A stretch of DNA of 64,000 nucleotides from Lonicera japonica. Its lineage: Eukaryota; Streptophyta; Magnoliopsida; Dipsacales; Caprifoliaceae. Position numbers and translations under genes: made by a program. The stretch spans positions 49,512,309-49,576,308 of the forward strand of contig CM038467.1 in the NCBI GenBank assembly GCA_021464415.1, given 5' to 3'. The notes beneath the pieces were generated by a model. The model saw only the letters and a list, made by a program, of their open reading frames with translations. It did not search any database and was not told the DNA's origin. Positions 1 to 11,801 of the stretch are shown piece by piece (position 1 is the stretch's first letter; each line of letters begins with the position of its first letter).

Positions 1-322
1 CCTTTTCAATTGAAACGTAATATGTTTCACGTAACAACCCATTTTCACGCAATTTTCGGCATAGACTATTAAATGCATCTTTACTTAGTCGTAGTTGTTC
101 TTTACAAGCTCTCTCGCTCCCATAATAAAGTTGTCTTAAATATAGCTCCCTCGCACCTCTTAAATCTTCAGAAGGCTCCTTCACCAAATGTCTTTCTTGC
201 CACCACACCGCTATTGCTACCGACATAACTAAATTATATCCCACAATAATCTTCCGGTTTTTTGTTATTTCCTCATTTTCAACATTACTCAAACGTCGGG
301 TAAAAAACGAACTATGATTCAT
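1..322 (-). CDS. PIF/Harbinger-derived (ALP1/HARBI1-like) protein, N-terminal part, cut by window edge
   Basis: An open frame starts at an ATG at 322-320 and runs without a stop for 107 codons to the window edge. The later part has the layout seen at the N-terminus of plant ALP1-like and HARBI1-like proteins: a YGSERACKEQLRLSKDAF stretch, then LCRKLRENGLLRETYYVSIE. That region normally precedes the DDE nuclease domain, which would lie outside the window. The family is PIF/Harbinger transposases and their domesticated relatives. A working transposase and a host-adopted copy cannot be told apart from this end alone. The visible part carries no break. The DNA upstream of the start is AT-rich and shows no clear promoter. 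Confidence 0.6.
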   Translation of the reverse strand, partial: MNHSSFFTRRLSNVENEEITKNRKIIVGYNLVMSVAIAVWWQERHLVKEPSEDLRGARELYLRQLYYGSERACKEQLRLSKDAFNSLCRKLRENGLLRETYYVSIEK

Positions 323-1087
323 GTTCTAATCAAAGTAATTCAAATCTGGATGATCACATGGATTATGTTAAAATTAGTTTTTTATATAAATTACTAAAAT
401 CAAAGATAAGAAAATGTATAACTAGTAGGTAAGGGCACACATAAATTACTAAATAATTAAAGTCGAACGCACCAAGAAAGAAACTTCTAGTCTGCAAGTA
501 GTACAAGTGTACCACATAAAGAAAATCTTATTTTCACAACAAAACAACTATTTCATGTTTGTGAAATTAGGGGGCATGATACATTTCTGGTTTGTTGCAA
601 TTAGGGGGCATGTTTGTTGCAATCTTCCAAGAACACTGATTTTTGTTTCTTTTCTTTCTTTTGTGTAATTGTAACACTTGTTGATCAATGATACATTTCT
701 GGTGCACTATATATATGCAGTGAAAGAGAGAAAATGTATTAGACCAGTGGTCTTGAGTCTAGTAAAAGAATTTTTGTAATGAACCATAGTTGAAGTGATA
801 TTATTGGTCCATCATACTATCTCAAGGTTTTTTTTTCTACTTTTGGTTCCTACAGATTCATGTCCAAAGTTGATAACTAGCTATGAGAAGAATAAACTTT
901 GGGGGAAATTAAAGAATAATAAAAGAGGCGAGGTAGGTGCTCATTTATGATGACAAAAGAAAGGCAATTGGTAATTAGCAATCTTGAATGTCCCCCTTCC
1001 TTATAATAAAGAATATTATAAAATAGTATTTATATAATTTAAAAATTTCCATATAATTTCAAAAGTCAAATAATTTGAAAAGAGGGG
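323..1087. other. AT-rich intergenic DNA, no gene seen
   Basis: No convincing coding frame. The only local structure I see is a repeat of the motif AATTAGGGGGCATG, present near 567 and again near 600. Confidence 0.6.
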
Positions 1088-1092
1088 TGCAA
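1088..1092. repeat. Target-site duplication TGCAA (left copy)
   Basis: Identical to 3293-3297 on the other side of the solo LTR. Confidence 0.85.
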
Positions 1093-3292
1093 TGTAACAC
1101 CCGTAAGGTGAAGCCATCCTATTATCTTTTGTTTTGCAATTCTTATGTTCTGGACGCGAGAGTGTGCTTGGGCAGTATCCGAATTGAAGGGAATATTTCC
1201 AAGCTCTTTTATAGGTGTCATTACATTCATGTATTAGGTTAGACAGATCCATCTTAAGTGTTCCTAGTGAAATTCGAGAGAATTGTATACATTTAAAACT
1301 TTTTCGGCAAACCGACCTTTAGTACTTCTAAATGTCATAACTTTGTCATTCCCTATCGGAACAGAACCCCTATTAGGCCATTGGAAAGGTATTTCGATTT
1401 CCAAAAACTTTAATGTTTGGCCCGAAACCTAATTTCCACTTCTCGTTGATCAAAACATGAGTGTAAGGTTGGTTTGAGGCATAAACAAGCATTTCTGATG
1501 AAGAACTACACTCCATCCTAATGTAGTCGACTACATGGATTTGAGGGAGTCGAATACATCATGAGTCGACTCCATGAAAATAATCAAGTCGACTACTTTG
1601 CCCTGTAGAGGACAAAATCGTGTTTTTCAAGCTTGGACCTGATTTTTATATAACCCACACACCTTCTTCTTCTCCATTTCGATGAGGGCTCAGGGAGAGA
1701 GCTAGAGGGGAGTGAGAAACCATGGAGGAGAGTTCCAAGAGGTGATATTACTCCATTTTCAACCCAAAACAAGAATCAAACAAATCATTATCTTCATCTT
1801 CTTCCTCTTTTCACTTCCACCATTTTAGGGCTCAAAGCACAAAGGTGAGAACTTGCGTTTCAGCGGGTTAGAGCTCGATCCACCGCTCTAGTTACGAGGA
1901 TTCAACACTATTGAGGTAGGAACACTAGTATTTAAAACCTATTTTAAGAGTTTATGCACCTAATCACCAATTTTACATAAATTTGGGGATTTTTCTATAT
2001 ATGTTGATTCCTGCGTATATATGGGATTTGGGCCTATAATTTATGCTTGAAATGTTTGATTATTACCCATTATTGGTGGTATATCATAATTTTCATGAAA
2101 CTCTCTTGTTTCACTAATTTATGACAAACCCTTGTTCCTGGTCTCTAACGCGTAAGCATGTATAGGTCCATTTGGTAAAATAAAACTTTGATACGCGTTA
2201 TATACTAGATGATATTCATAAAATAAACTATATTATGTTTGTACATGATGTAGACTATTGGGGTATTATCAGTTTTTCTTATACTGAGTAGTCAACACCG
2301 TTCGTACCAGATGAATATTTGAGATGCTTATTATTGCCTTGGGGGCATTTTCCATCTAGGTGGACCCGGTAGGGGGTCCCTGCCTTGGGGGCAAAAGAAC
2401 CCAAGTTAGATCGCGATCCGTGTGCGCACAATATGAAAATCCTAGATGTGACGTATACATATACTTGACAGATGTGATAGTAGATCTGGTCGCGGTGTCT
2501 TGACATCGTCTATGTAGATTCTAATTTCATTTACTAGTATATTACATTTTATACATATATACATGACTTATGAACATAGAATTCTAACAAATTCTTTTTT
2601 TATAACGAATTACTCTATATACATATTTTTCTTACGAAAAACCTATAGTTCCTACTGGGCCTGTTTGGCTCACGGTTTTCCTACACAGGTACATCTAAGG
2701 ACGGGACGGGAAGAGCTGACAAGGGAAAGGTCGATAAATCTTAGTCTCTTTTGATACTGAGTAGTTTGAGAGCCTTTCACCGCGGAAAGGCCATGTTACC
2801 AAGTTTTGTTGTACTATACTTGGACATGTATTAACTTAGGCATGCTTGTATGATCTATGTATCTGTAGTAATGTAGCTTACTTGAAGTTGTGGAGACTTT
2901 GCCACTTATTACTATTTTGTTGGCTTTTGTATATTATCTATGTGTATATGTTGTGGATATTTATTGCTCTTCAATCCTTCCTTTTTATCAAAGTGGAGCA
3001 GGTGTTGTAGGAACATGTTACTACTAAGGGTTATCTTGTTTGTGGACGAGTGACTTACATCTTAGTTAACCAATGCGCAACGGCACAAACTAATTTGTAA
3101 GGCATAAGTTAACACGAAGATAAACTACAATTCGAGCATGTTCTCATATATGGTGTTATTTGTATATAGATCATTGCATATTTTCTTCTCTCATTAGCAT
3201 TTTTAATTAAATTCACTTCCGCCGTCGCGCACGGCTCCGTGACTAACTGAGTTCCGGAGGTGTTTCCTTTCAACGGAATTCGGGGCGTCACA
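1093..3292 (+). mobile_element. Solo LTR, Ty3/gypsy-like
   Basis: The element begins TGTAACACCC and ends GGGGCGTCACA, giving the TG...CA ends of an LTR and the TGTAACRCC / GGGGCGTCACA style common in plant gypsy elements. It is flanked by a perfect 5-bp target-site duplication, TGCAA, at 1088-1092 and 3293-3297. No internal domain and no second LTR is present, so this is a solo LTR left by recombination between two LTRs. A TATA-like stretch at 1643-1652 followed by a CT-rich leader suggests the LTR promoter reads along the plus strand. The length of 2.2 kb is long but normal for gypsy LTRs. ORFs inside it are short and look spurious. Confidence 0.85.
1643..1652 (+). promoter_or_regulatory. 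TATA-like box in solo LTR
   Basis: TTTTATATAA is followed within about 30 bases by a CT-rich, C/A-start leader, as in the U3/R boundary of plant LTRs. This is inferred from sequence shape only. Confidence 0.4.
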
Positions 3293-3297
3293 TGCAA
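3293..3297. repeat. Target-site duplication TGCAA (right copy)
   Basis: Identical to 1088-1092. The pair proves that the solo LTR is bounded at 1093 and 3292. Confidence 0.85.
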
Positions 3298-4032
3298 TCT
3301 GAAGTTAAAGTTAAAATGTAGGGTGCATTGCCAAAACATTCCCCTAATAAATGCTTAAGTAAGAAAAAAAATGAAGGACCATTGTATCAAAAAAATATGT
3401 ATGCTTCTCTACTCCTATCAAAAATTGTCAATTAGATATATAAATTTTCTAAAATATCTTTGACGTATGGAATAGAAATGAAAAAAAAAAAGAAAAAGAA
3501 AATTACGATGGGAAACTGGCTTACTTCCAACACCACAGGGAAAAAAAAACACAACTCTAATCTGCCCTGATTATACTAGCACGAACTTATTCCAAACCAC
3601 TATTTCATATATCAAAACATTAAACTTAAGAATAAAAGTCCTTTGGCCTTAGCTCCCCATCCTAGCTAAACTAAGCTTTCTTCACCATCATCAAGAATAT
3701 GGAAGAAAAATTTTTAGGTGGATTGTACGTTCGACCCTCTTGTAAAATATTATATCCTTTTATTTAATGGAGTTTCTTGTTTACAATAAAAAATGATATT
3801 TTGATTGATAATATATCATACACCAAACAAGCTCTTAAAACCCCCACATTCAAACGGAGTTGAAATCACTTGGCCCAAAAACATAAATGCCCACTTGTTT
3901 TCTGTAAGAACCAAGAAAAGATAATAAAAAAATACAACAATAAGAATAACAAGGAGGGAAAGAAAGACAGGCCAAAGAGTTGTCTATCTCAATTGGAATA
4001 AAATCAAGAGAAATCCATATGATATGATTCTC

Positions 4033-4038
<6 letters not shown>

Positions 4039-4066
<28 letters not shown>
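4039..4066. repeat. (AT)14 microsatellite
   Basis: Perfect AT dinucleotide run of 28 bases. Confidence 0.9.
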
Positions 4067-4069
<3 letters not shown>

Positions 4070-7000
4070 AAACATAACATTTTATTAATAAGCAAATTCA
4101 GTATACATCATCTCGTGGAAAAGTGAACAAAGTATGCACCATAAAGAGAACTTTCAAAATAATCGAGGAAATAGAAGGACCCAAAGAACAAGTACGTCCC
4201 TAGGAATTGGAATAAACTAAATAGCACTTCTTATTGCAGCAAGGCCACCCAACTACTTATGAACACATAAATGCTAATATGGGTCAAATACCTTAGTTGA
4301 TCCACCCCATAGTGAAGCAAAAAATTTGATCTTCTACAAATTCTTTCTTTGTATTGAAATTTTCTATCAAGGTACTTCCATTTTGCTCCAACCATATAAC
4401 CCACATTAGACCACTACAATGCTCCTTGAAAGGACTTACTTTTTTTTAATACCCCCTTTACTCCCTAATTAATTAACAATACCTTATACCAACTTTTCTG
4501 AAGTGGACCCAATATGCCTAGAACCTAAACAATCTTATTCCAATGGAAGCTTGCAATTCTTTTTTTTGATAAGAAACAAAATATTTTAAAAAGTCATGAG
4601 TACAAAATGAGGGAGACAAGCAAAATGTGATTGTTATCTTCACCAGCTTACACAGAATGCATCAAAAAGGAGATAAGCAAGAGAGTGATCTTTTCCTTTG
4701 ACTGATTTCGCGTGTTGACTTTACCACTGGAAGCCAAATTAAGTTAACAACAGTACTTTTGAAGATACCTCAAGTTTCCAAATCATCTTATAGGGCTCAA
4801 AAATTGGAAAAGATGGAAAGGCTACAAGAAAATCAAAAAGGAACTATAAGAAAAGCCCCTGCAAGATCCACACCAAGCTCGTTTATCTTCAACTTCTGTG
4901 GGAAGATTTATCCCGTTAATCAAGGCCTAAAGGGAGATAAAATCATCAAACTCTCTATCTTTGAGGACACCATCTGTTTAATGAGACCATGAGGATGAAG
5001 AGAGATTCTATAAAGTCTTGGAAACAAGAACATAAAGAAGAATTTACAACCCATTTATCCTCCCAAGACTTAATTGTATTACCCATACCCATTAGACACA
5101 GAGAGTGACAAACGAAGGACATTAAACCCTTGAAAAGTTGTTTTCCATGGACTAAAAGAAAGTGCCCCTTCCTACTACTTTAGAATCCTAACAATTACAG
5201 TGAACACCAAACATGCTCCTAATAAAGAGATAAATCACAACTCTCAAGAGGTTATGGATACTTTAGCAATCTACCATATTTGGAATCCTGAATATCTAAA
5301 TCATAAACACTGGCTTGGCAAAATTAGGCATTACAAAGTGTTGCCATTTGATCATTAAAAGTAGACCTATAGTTCTTTTGGCACCTGTTACCAATAGACC
5401 CATCAATTCTTTAACACCGAAAAGATAGAAAAACATACCAAAGCTTAGTCAAGCAAAACATCGAACACTTGGAATGCATAATATATAAACAGGAGCTTTA
5501 AAACATTATAAAATCAAATACAAGTGTTTCACAAATTAAATGATAACAAATTCAAATGCCTTGTATTTGGTTCCATTTTTTAAAAAAAATCATAAAATCA
5601 ATTTTCCTTTATACATGGCTGAGAGAGACAACATGAGGTGGACTCACCAGAAGATGCCTTTGAAATTGTTGCTGGAATGGACAAATCATCAGTGTGATTC
5701 TATCTCGAAGAAGAGGTGAAAACGAGGTAAAGAAACCCTAGCTATTGGTGAAGCGTGAAGAAATTCTAGTGTGGAGTAGAGGCGGAAAAAACCCTAGTGT
5801 GGAATAGAGGCAGTGAAGTGTAAAGAAACGTACTGTGAATGAGAGGGAGATCGGCGAAAGAGGAAGCAAAAATCGTCGAGATCTGTCGTCTTTTTTTTCG
5901 TGGAATTGAACTAGAATTGGTTTTGGAAAACACAAGTAGCGGCATAGAATTCGATCCTTCACATGTTTATGGTTTTAGAATTCATGGTGAATTCCAAATT
6001 TAGGCATTTTGGGGCATCCAAACAGCAGAATTAGAAAATCATACCCCAATTCCAATTCCATCCTCTGGAATTGGGGTATCCAAACACACCCTAATGAAAC
6101 TGCATAAATCTTAATAAAGTAGGATGTTACAACATAATAATTCTCATTCTTAAAATCATAAAATAAATATATACATAATTTTGTAACTCATAAACATTTA
6201 ATAAAATAATATTTATAATTATAATTATATTTATATTTATTAAAATATTCCAACAATTAAAACGACTCCAAGTATACACCCATACTTTCTAAAATCATGA
6301 CAATATATTCTTTAGATAATGGTGTACGGTTAATTTATTTACTTAAAAACGGGACTCAAGAATACATAGTTGACTCAAGAATGTATATTTTTCCATTTGC
6401 ATTTGCCTCCTTCAATGCTTTTCCGTGGAAATGATTATTCTGGTGCACCAAATTAAAACAAAGAAAAATAAATAAATCCCAAAAAAGAAGGAGCCATCTC
6501 TCCCCAAAGTTTACGCTGTTATGAAAAGGAATCGCAATGAACATCATGCTTAACACCTCCCTCATGTGCGACCCTAGATTCAGGATTAACAAATGGGTGA
6601 CTGAGGTGCCAAGGCTTGAATTAACAGATGGGGGTCCAAATAACTTGGATCTAATATCATGTTAACAATCGTTTCGCCAAAAGTTTAAGCTGTTGGGAGA
6701 CGAAACTGTAATAAATATCATAATTGGCACTAATTATGTAAAATGTAAAATCTTAAAGCTACATTGCCCTAAAAAACAAAGTGTAATCCAATAATAAAAT
6801 AATGCAAACATTACTCTAGATGAATTAAAAAAAGAAGGAAAAGACAAGAAAAGACGGAAGATGATGAAAATATATCATGTCATAGATTTGATACTTGGTT
6901 TTGCATATATTAGGGAATGTCCATGTTAACAACGTTAAAAGACGAAATAAAAATTACGAGGATATGGGTAAACTCTGATTTACTTGCGACTGTAGTTGTG

Positions 7001-7580
7001 AATGACTAAAAAAAGTTATAAATTGCTAAAATTACAAAATAATATTAAAAAAAAAACGTATTAGAAAATTTTACTTGTTCAACTTTGGAATATTAATCCT
7101 TCAAGTGCAACAAACGAAAAACCACACCGGACGGAAATCGGCCAAAAAACGATTGAGTGACTCATCAACACTTCATTATTTAAATAAGTATTTCCCTAAA
7201 TAAGAACAAAAAAATCAGGAGTATATAAGAACACCCAAGCAGATTTAGCAACTCACCACATTGATAGTTTTGTTATAAGCATGGATTAGATAATGTCGAC
7301 TCATATCCATGAAACTAATCGAACTATTACTCGTATATACTCTTGAAGGTTTCATATGTTATAATCTTGCACAAGGTGCTTCCAATGCCATATTTGATTG
7401 TTTGGGTGATATATTAACTCATTCGTTGTAGCATTATGTCACATCGCACCAATCTAGAGGCTTATGGAAGATTCCAAAAATATGTTAGATGATGCCAAGT
7501 AAATAGAGAAAAACAAAAATACCCTTAGAAGCCTTTAAAATTACAATTATAATATAAATTTACGGAGTATTCTAGAATTG

Positions 7581-7600
7581 TATATATATATATATATATA
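7581..7600. repeat. (TA)10 microsatellite
   Basis: Perfect TA run of 20 bases. Confidence 0.9.
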
Positions 7601-8679
7601 GTATATGGAACGTTGTAAATATCCTAGAACATTTTGGAGACTCAGTCTAAACCATAGATTATATTCAATTTTCACCATCCATTAATTAGGGCCAACGATG
7701 TGACGAAACTCGTAGCGAACACAAATGAAATATCGTTTCTACAATCAGATTTGGATGGCATTGCAACCCATTGCTTATAAAGAAGCAAGAACCTAAGTAT
7801 AAAAGGGTAGATGGATTGATGACACCGTGACCCTACACCTATAGGGAGATGCGAACTTTGGTATATGCTAATGATGCCACAATTGATTATGATGAGTCAA
7901 TTAATAAGTTGAATGAACATTACGGACAACTCGAATTTGTTCAAGATATTCTTAAAGAACAAAAGAGAAAATACTCTCACAATTTTATTAATCAATCCAT
8001 ATTTCTTAAGAACAATATAATCCCACTCTTTAAATAGGAGAAACAACTTAATTAGAAACCTAATACAATAAGGAAACTAATTATAAAACAATAAGGAAAT
8101 TAATAAAACCAATCCTAAACATAATAAGGAAACTATAACATTCCTAACTAAGCATTCCAATTTTAATAAGAAAATAATAAACATGTCCTAAAATTTAAAT
8201 AATTAAAATAAGATCTTCTTTGAATTTCCTTGCTTGGCTTTTGTAACCGGACCTATTGGAATTTGAATTAGGCCTGAGTAGGCTTCAATCCACGTGCTTG
8301 AGTATATACTTGCCTTGCTCACATCACGCACAATGTATAGCAATTCTAAACCCGTGAGATTTAGCTAGCTTCCTATTGACATGATGTCTGTCCTCTTTAG
8401 TCAATATGACTATTCAAAAAAAAATTCCTTTTCATAAGAGTCGCCATCACCACATGATTCATTATAAGTTTGATAACATCTTTGTAAATTTAGGAAAAAT
8501 AAATAAATAAAAATTACTATAACAAAATAGAATATAAGTGCATTAGATAATTATAGTAAGTAACCTTATATCCAACTGGAAATTTCCAGCATGTAAAGAA
8601 AATGGTAAAATACAAAAGGTATGACATTTATTCTTAACCATAGCACAAAATTTTCTAATATTACCGTGAATTGTCTTTC

Positions 8680-9268
8680 CCATTATTTTTCTTGTTTCTT
8701 TCATCATCTCCAGTTTGGCCCTCCCATCCATTATATATACCGCAATGGTTACAGTTTTGAGAATAGATGAACAATATACCATTCCAAATATCCTAAAAGG
8801 TGATGAAAAGGTTAATATATTGATACTAAAACTTAAGAGAATTGACTAGTGGTAAATGTATTCCTACATACAAAATGATAGTAACAAAGTCTTGTGTCAA
8901 ATATAATTTGTTATATACCCATCATGCAAGCGCCAAATTCGTAAATTGTTCTACCAAATTGCTCTGCCACAGCAATTTTTTGTATTGTACGCTTGGTTTA
9001 TACTAATCTTGTGGTGGTACAATACAAGTAGCTCGGTTGTGACCATCTAATACACAGTTATACATATTTCCTCATTTCCCATTGTATATTTCCAACCCTT
9101 ATTAGCTTGAATTATTTTTATTCTATTGTTGATATGGTTGTGCTTGCGAAACATAAACAAAACTACAATTAATAAAGTAAACATACAAAAACAATATCCA
9201 AATTTGACCATTATAGTTACCATGCTTGCACGATGATTCTTCAGCGAAGGGATGGGTGGTTTTTTAAC
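8680..9268. repeat. Direct duplication, copy 1
   Basis: This segment and 9315-9845 share the same order of landmarks: CTTGTTTC/CTTGCTTC, a short TATATATACCG box, GATGAACAATATACCATT, TTAATATATTGATACTAAAACTTA, CATCATGCAAGCGC/CATCATGCGAGCAC, and CGATGATTCTTC / CCACGATTCTTCCGC. Spacing differs by indels and the copies are clearly diverged. Neither copy codes. Copy 2 leads into a hAT-like terminus and transposase remnant, so both may be hAT subterminal DNA. Confidence 0.75.
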
Positions 9269-9314
9269 TAATAGGCAAAAAATTTCACAAAGTAAACAAA
9301 ATTTTAAAGTATAA

Positions 9315-9845
9315 CCATTGTTTCTCTTGCTTCCTTCATCATTCCGGTTTGGCCCTTCTGCCGACTATATATACCGTGTTTAAAGAAATTTGTCCATTCA
9401 TACGTGTAACGAAATTTTTCCATGGCTATGGTTTCAATAATGGATGAACAATATACCATTTAAAATATCCTACAAAGTAGTGAAAATGTTAATATATTGA
9501 TACTAAAACTTATTAAGAAAATTAATTAGTGGTAATCGTATTCCTACATACTAACAAAGTCTTGTGTTAAATAAAATTTGTTACCCATCATGCGAGCACT
9601 AAATTTGCATAATGTGCTCTATCACAACATATTTATTCATTTCCATTGTATATTTTCAATGCTAATTAACTTTTTTTTTTAAATTTGTTGTTGATGATAT
9701 AGTTGTGTTTGTAAAACATAAACAAAAGTATATTTAATAAAATAAACACACAAAGTACAAATAATCAAAATTGACCATCCTGGTAACAATGTTTGTGTAG
9801 GGCGGACCCACGATTCTTCCGCAAAGGGGTAGAGGATTTGAAACT
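9315..9845. repeat. Direct duplication, copy 2
   Basis: Diverged second copy of 8680-9268. It contains the GGCGGACCCA motif near 9801 that resembles the end of a plant hAT element. Confidence 0.75.
9798..9810 (-). mobile_element. Possible hAT terminus
   Basis: TAGGGCGGACCCA resembles the GGGGCGGA(G/C)CCA ends of MYM-type hAT elements. It sits downstream of the minus-strand hAT coding remnant, as a 3' end should. I find no matching opposite end. Confidence 0.35.
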
Positions 9846-9978
9846 AACAAAGTAAAAAAATTCGCAAAGTAAAAAAATTTCTAAAGTATAGCCATATGGA
9901 CAAAAAGGAAGTTAATAGCATAGTATAAAATAAATATTTGATTTTATACATAACGAAAAATATCTAACAAAGTTATGC

Positions 9979-10360
9979 TCAACGAGTTTTTAATGAAACA
10001 ATTTCATGTATTATATACTCTAAATCAATTTTGAAACGAGGTCTTGCTCTTTGTACGTTCAACAATATGCGATTGGCAATAACTACATCCACCATTGATA
10101 TGTGTATCTTTGTTTTGATATTATTCATACATGAAAATACTCTTTCTATACTTGTCGTAAGTGGTTGTATCCCATCGTTTTCCCCTTCTTCTGAAATGAA
10201 ATGAGCAAGGGATAACATTGAATTTGTTGGACCTAGGGGGTTGATTAGCAACACCTGAAAATAATTTTGGTAATATTTGAACAACTAGTTTCTTTTCTAT
10301 TGCGGAGAAATATATTGTTAGTTCCAATATTAGTGTGTTTACTATAAACGCATCAAACAA
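9979..10360 (-). pseudogene. hAT transposase remnant (TTF/MYM-type, C-terminal dimerisation region)
   Basis: Two overlapping minus-strand frames together give the end of a hAT transposase. Frame one (10360-10121) has a VNTLILELTIYFSAIEKKL phrase like the LQELNNRF region upstream of the dimerisation domain. Frame two (10284-9979) contains TTSIERVFSCMNNIKTK, the hallmark of the hAT C-terminal dimerisation domain, usually written TxxxERxFSxMxxIKT. The switch between frames is a frameshift, and the catalytic N-terminal two-thirds is absent. It is therefore a dead fragment. Its 3' side faces the duplicated region and a possible hAT terminus near 9798. Confidence is good for the family and low for the exact ends. 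Confidence 0.65.
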
Positions 10361-11439
10361 TGGACTTGTAGGCCATGCAGTAGTAATAAGATTGGATGAA
10401 AGCTATTATGTATCTATTTTGTTTTTTTTTTGTTCCTCTATAGCGAAGTGTATGCCCCATGTTTAGATACCTTGGTAATGTCCCATGAATTTGTTGTTGT
10501 TGACTTGTGGTATTGCACTTCACGTTTATGTATGTTTGTTGTTCAAAAGAAGGCCAATATTTTACGTTTATTTATGTTTGTTGTCCAAATGAAAGATGAA
10601 ACGTCATATATTTGAAAAAAATGTCAAAAGACACTTAAATCTTGATGTATTAATATATGAATTGTAGGATACCAAAAATTTGGACTAACCCATAGATGTC
10701 GCCAATTGTAGGAGACCAGAAATTTGGACTATCCCCACAGTATGGTGTTCATAGCAAAATCAATATTTGAATGAGAAAATAAAAGGGCAATGGAAAACAT
10801 ATTTTTGTTTATAGGTAAGTTCCCCTAAGGATTTTCACATTCTTCTAGCATTACATCCTCTTTTGTGTGTGTTTCTCTTGTATTAACTTGGCAATGGTAA
10901 AAATGACAAAGATACAAGCTTCCGTATCTTTCTCTCTATTACCCACTGTCTCAAATTCTAGACCATATCATCTTTAATGAGCTTTCCATTTTTATTTATA
11001 TGTATAAAATGAGGGTTACAATTCTCCATTAGGGTAAATAGTAAAAAGACTATAAAGGGCAAAACTTGGATGTTACTCCAGTACTTTGAGGTGGATTAAC
11101 CCTTATCCATAACTAACTAACTTTGCGCTTTACAATTGTCTCCTTATTACTAGCTGTGACGCCCATCTCCGCGAAACATTATACCCAGGTTGGCTAAAAC
11201 AGATGTCCCTTCCTCATTGGTGGGGATGACCATATCGGCATTTCTAGTACTTTTGTCAATTTAATTTTACCAGACGATATTCATTATACTCAGATATAAG
11301 GTCAAAACATTCCAGGTCTTGGCTCTATCCCTTTCCAACTCTTTTGCACCTTGCCCAATTCTCTAGGCCCAAACTGAATCTTTATTTCGAGCTCCCTCAA
11401 TATTAGTTGAAAAATTCTGAAACTTAATTCTTTATTTGT
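10361..11439. other. Intergenic DNA, no gene seen
   Basis: Short direct repeats only: a CGTTTATGTATGTTTGTTGT-type unit occurs twice at 10520-10590, and a unit containing ATTTGGACTA occurs twice at 10660-10735. No coding evidence. Confidence 0.55.
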
Positions 11440-11801
11440 AATTATGTTAAATATTTAAACCAAAACATTGAATATATTGTAGCCGTAGTTTGGTAAAACA
11501 TTCATGTTATACATCACTGGTCCTAATTTTTTCCTATTTTTTTTACCATTTTAATATTTTGTCCGTTAAATAATATATTATTTAAATAAGTGTTCTATTA
11601 TTGTTTGCACCTGTGCATAATTATCCCACGTATTTTAATAGAATTAACTGTATACCAATTCTAAAGACTAAGTACAAATATTTTACTCTTTTATTTTACA
11701 CTTCATACTAATTTTTTAATTCTTAGTATGTATTCATAAATGAGTTTAATGATCTTTGTCAAACTTTAAAATCACGTGTAATGCACATGCACAAAAACTA
11801 G
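11440..11801 (+). mobile_element. Helitron 3' fragment
   Basis: The end has a hairpin-forming GTGTAATGCAC, then CACAAAAACTAG at 11798-11801 followed by T, the CTRR end of a Helitron. The same terminus occurs, inverted, at 40771 in the Helitron within the TIR-LRR intron. The preceding ~350 bases match that element in order: GGTAAAACATTCATGTTA, TTACCATTTTAATATTTT, GTGCATAAT, and AGAATTAAC followed by CCAATTCTAA. I could not place the 5' end, so this is a truncated or heavily decayed copy. Confidence 0.65.

Larger units (their letters stand above)
3298..8679. other. AT-rich intergenic DNA with simple repeats, no gene recognised
   Basis: No frame over 80 codons and no domain recognised. Near 4561 a T-rich run followed by GATAAG resembles the reverse complement of a LINE or retroposed 3' tail. 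A 62-codon frame at 7849-8037 (plus) has a phrase, MRTLVYANDATIDYDESI, loosely like the HARBI1 N-terminal helix, but the flanks do not support it. Simple repeats are listed separately. Confidence 0.5.

Noticed and set aside
7849..8037. HARBI1-like N-terminal fragment
   Set aside because: One 18-residue phrase is suggestive but neither flank continues the family pattern in any frame.
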